Assembly: GCA_020544305.1 (NCBI GenBank)
Contig: CP058667.1
Span: 124,001-188,000, forward strand
DNA from: Staphylococcus taiwanensis
GTDB taxonomy: Bacteria > Bacillota > Bacilli > Staphylococcales > Staphylococcaceae
DNA: 64,000 nt
Direction: 5' to 3'
Shown: one piece after another, positions 61,886 to 64,000 of the stretch
Layout of the letters: the number at the start of each line of letters is the position of its first letter
Numbering within the stretch: the stretch's first letter is position 1
Notes under the pieces: model-generated
The model's input: the letters and a program-made list of their open reading frames with translations, nothing else
Databases searched by the model: none
What the model was told of the DNA's origin: nothing
Translations under genes and position numbers: made by a program

Positions 61886-62648
61886 AGAACAAGAAGATTA
61901 TATATTTAAATTAAAGGCTGAACTGTTATTTAGAGGTAAGGAAGAAGCGGACGTACATGCCATTGGAGATGAATTACAAGATCATTTTGAAATGGCGGAA
62001 GAGAATGGTGATGACGTCAGTAATATACTAAACACACCTGTGAAAGCGTATGCTGATAACTTCTCTAAAGAAATGAGCTTCACTAAAGGATTACCTAAAT
62101 ATTTAACGTACTTCGTTCTTTTTATGTTTGCGATATTCACGATACCAGATTTCTTTGAAACAGAATTTACGCTCACGTTTAGCTATATATTAAATACAAT
62201 CTTTATCTTCGTAATAAGTATCATCGTGCCATTATTCTTGATAAAAAAAGCTATTATGAAATATGGCGATGCTAAACGTGTGTATGTCTATGCATTTATA
62301 GGAGCAATGGTTCTTTTCGCATTAATGATATTAAGTACGTATATTGCTAAAAAATATCCAATTTATACACTTGTGACACTAAATCAAACACAAAGCATCA
62401 TTACAGGTCTCATATTATTAGTAATTGTCATGTTACTTTGTTTCATTGTTAAACAAAAACTATTTGCACTCGTATTATTTATCGTTTGCTTACCTAATAT
62501 AATAGGACAAATCTTTAAAGCACATAGCCATTCTAACGAGCAATTTTTAACAATATCACTTGTCCTTTATATCGTATTAATTATCGGAATGAACATCGCA
62601 TTCTTTGGTCACGCTTATTATACGAACCGAAAAGAGAAAGACAAGTAA
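61875..62648 (+). CDS. HAAS-domain membrane protein cotranscribed with padR
   Basis: The 257-residue protein begins with a ~65-residue cytoplasmic helical domain (EDYIFKLKAELLFRGKEEADVHAIGDELQDHFEMAEENG) of the HAAS type, which is nearly always encoded beside PadR-s2 regulators. Six to seven membrane helices and a basic tail follow. ATG 61875 follows GGGAG; the start overlaps the padR end, so the genes are coupled. HAAS proteins are thought to link envelope signals to PadR or to export systems; the specific role here is unknown. Confidence 0.72.
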   Translation: MMTKEQEDYIFKLKAELLFRGKEEADVHAIGDELQDHFEMAEENGDDVSNILNTPVKAYADNFSKEMSFTKGLPKYLTYFVLFMFAIFTIPDFFETEFTLTFSYILNTIFIFVISIIVPLFLIKKAIMKYGDAKRVYVYAFIGAMVLFALMILSTYIAKKYPIYTLVTLNQTQSIITGLILLVIVMLLCFIVKQKLFALVLFIVCLPNIIGQIFKAHSHSNEQFLTISLVLYIVLIIGMNIAFFGHAYYTNRKEKDK

Positions 62649-62691
62649 TTAGAGTTGAGAAAATTGTTTGAGTTAATACATTTGAATACAT

Positions 62692-62959
62692 CAAAGTTAT
62701 AAATAAACCTTGTTAAAAATACGAAGTATTGGCTGCGAGACGCTACTAGGAATAGCATAAGCATTGAGACCAAACTTAAATAAAAAAGAGTTAAATCACA
62801 ACCTACAAGACTTTGAAAAAGGCTTATAAAGTGATTTAACTCTTTTCAATTATAAATAGCTTGGCTCAAGCAATGCCTAGAGCAAGCGAGCAGCAACAAT
62901 ACGTAGTATTGTATAAATTACTCATATTAAATTACTATCAAGTATTAAAGTAACTTAAT
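62692..62959 (+). repeat. Structured intergenic repeat, right copy flanking the PadR cassette
   Basis: Near-identical to 61182-61432 across the left block and central hairpin (GAGTTAAATCAC 62788-62799 with GTGATTTAACTC 62831-62842), with a ~17-base longer right end before AAAGTAACTTAAT. Both copies have the same orientation, 1.5 kb apart. The hairpin probably terminates the padR operon and the convergent mtlD. Confidence 0.7.
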
Positions 62960-62983
62960 CATCTTGTTAAAGTATTTAACTAT

Positions 62984-64000
62984 TTATAGTTCTTCATAAA
63001 CAGCTACAATTTCATCTGCTAAACGATCATTGATTTTCGCATATTCTTGTAAGAATGCTTTCACGCCATGTGCATCAATGTACTCACGCATTTCAACTGT
63101 TTCTTTATCATTCATATCATCATATTTTAATAATAACGCTGCTGCTTTTAATAAGCCCTTGCGACGTAAATTGTTTTCATATAAATAAGATAAAGGTTTA
63201 ATAATACGATCTTTAGGACCAATCTTACGGATTGTGCCACGACCCACACGTGTCACTTCATCAGAAAGGTATGGATTTTCGAAACGACCAATAATCTTCT
63301 CAACATAAGCCGCTTGTTCCTCTTTAGTGAAACTGAAGTTATCTACGATATACTCACTTGTTTCAACTAGCACTTTACGTAAATCAGCTACAATAGCTTC
63401 ATCTTTAACAGCATCTAATACAGTATCTCGACCATAGAAACGTCCAGCATACGCTAATAATGCATGACCAGTGTTCACTGTTAATAATTTACGTTCGATA
63501 TAAGGTGTTAAATCATCAACATATTTAATATGTTCTAACTCTTCACCGTACCAAGCATCTTTTTCAACAACCCATTCAAAGAAAGGTTCAACCATAACGT
63601 CTAAAATATTGTCATTCTTTTGAAGTGGAACAATACGGTCAACTGCAGAGTTTGCAAAGTGAATATTATCACCTAATGGACCAGTGATGTCTAAGATTGC
63701 TTCTTTAAGCGTATCAGTCGCCATAATCGCATTTTCGCATGCTACGATATTAACGTGATTTTCTTTCTCTTTTAACACTGGTGCGAATGATTTCGCAATA
63801 ATAGGAAGAATGTTCACACCAACCGCAGTTGTAATAATATCAGCTTCAAGAATCGCTTGTTTCAACTCATCTGAAGGTTGACCACTGTTAATCGCACTTA
63901 CGCCAGTGACACGTGTTGTTGTTTTCTCTTCATTAGCAAGAATTACGTTATACGCACCTTCTTTATCCAATGCAGTAATAATTTCTTCATTAACGTCTGC
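62984..64000 (-). CDS. mtlD: Mannitol-1-phosphate 5-dehydrogenase, start truncated by the window
   Basis: The frame is open to base 64000, giving 338 residues; full MtlD is about 368, so ~30 N-terminal residues (with the GxGxxGRGF cofactor loop) are outside. Visible landmarks are the [11 protein letters not shown] strand, [23 protein letters not shown] (substrate-binding Asn-Ser-x-x-Asp-Arg), and [16 protein letters not shown] with the conserved Asn-x-Gly-His. The enzyme interconverts mannitol-1-phosphate and fructose-6-phosphate. In staphylococci it is normally the last gene of the mtl PTS operon, which would lie to the right. Confidence 0.93.
   Translation of the reverse strand, partial: ADVNEEIITALDKEGAYNVILANEEKTTTRVTGVSAINSGQPSDELKQAILEADIITTAVGVNILPIIAKSFAPVLKEKENHVNIVACENAIMATDTLKEAILDITGPLGDNIHFANSAVDRIVPLQKNDNILDVMVEPFFEWVVEKDAWYGEELEHIKYVDDLTPYIERKLLTVNTGHALLAYAGRFYGRDTVLDAVKDEAIVADLRKVLVETSEYIVDNFSFTKEEQAAYVEKIIGRFENPYLSDEVTRVGRGTIRKIGPKDRIIKPLSYLYENNLRRKGLLKAAALLLKYDDMNDKETVEMREYIDAHGVKAFLQEYAKINDRLADEIVAVYEEL

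Overview
This window is a low-GC Firmicutes chromosome segment, almost certainly a coagulase-negative Staphylococcus. The evidence is a secreted lipase with an SIRK-type YSIRK signal and long pro-region, a V8-family secreted protease, an LPETG sortase substrate, a bacillithiol transferase, a panE/panBCD locus, strong AGGAGG-type ribosome sites and the GTGGGAC-type terminator repeats common in staphylococci. The species cannot be fixed from the sequence alone. No prophage, insertion sequence, CRISPR array or replication origin was found.

Layout. 1-7.5 kb: the end of a dihydrofolate-reductase-fold gene, an HrtAB-like ABC exporter, an NmrA-type reductase, a CycA-type amino acid permease, a nitroreductase, a degenerate metallo-beta-lactamase-fold protein, a VOC protein and a small gene with a sigma-B-like promoter. 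7.5-13 kb: a secretion block with lipase, serine protease and a lipoprotein. Two tiny peptide genes (21 and 24 codons) flank the lipase in the same direction, and a damaged tRNA-Ser-like gene with its own promoter and terminator lies just upstream. 13-19 kb: a WYL regulator, pantothenate synthesis (panE divergent from panBCD) and a DHA2 drug-efflux pump. 19-25 kb: a second copy of the lipoprotein family, two tandem DUF805 membrane proteins duplicated with their promoters, a membrane-anchored MutS-like ATPase, and an arsenite pump preceded by a 25-codon Cys-containing leader ORF. 25-33 kb: peptidase, quinone reductase, YfcC carrier, MFS/LysR pair, small membrane protein, BstA and a reductase. 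33-46 kb: polyol metabolism (FGGY kinase, CsbX/RbtT-type transporter and SDR in one CcpA-site-controlled operon), then an ABC-class ATPase, flavoprotein, aldehyde dehydrogenase, polyol dehydrogenase and a metal-dependent hydrolase. 46-56 kb: a one-cysteine MarR regulator behind a 29-bp tandem operator array and its disulfide oxidoreductase, a Fur-box-controlled binding protein with no signal peptide, a DJ-1/PfpI protein with a sigma-B-like promoter, MalY/PatB, Lrp, formamidase/FmdB and an LPXTG protein. 56-64 kb: the acetoin dehydrogenase operon (E3-E1alpha-E1beta-E2), a PadR/HAAS cassette framed by two copies of a ~250-bp structured repeat, and the start-truncated mtlD.

Theme. Much of the block is accessory carbon use under catabolite control. 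CcpA-type cre sites are seen before the polyol kinase operon (two), the polyol dehydrogenase, the aco operon and the lipase/peptide unit. Redox and stress functions (one-Cys MarR, nitroreductase, quinone reductases, BstA, DJ-1) are interleaved. The most promising undescribed items are the lipase/small-peptide unit, the ars leader ORF, the tRNA-like gene with an unusual anticodon arm, the MarR operator array and the PadR cassette repeats.
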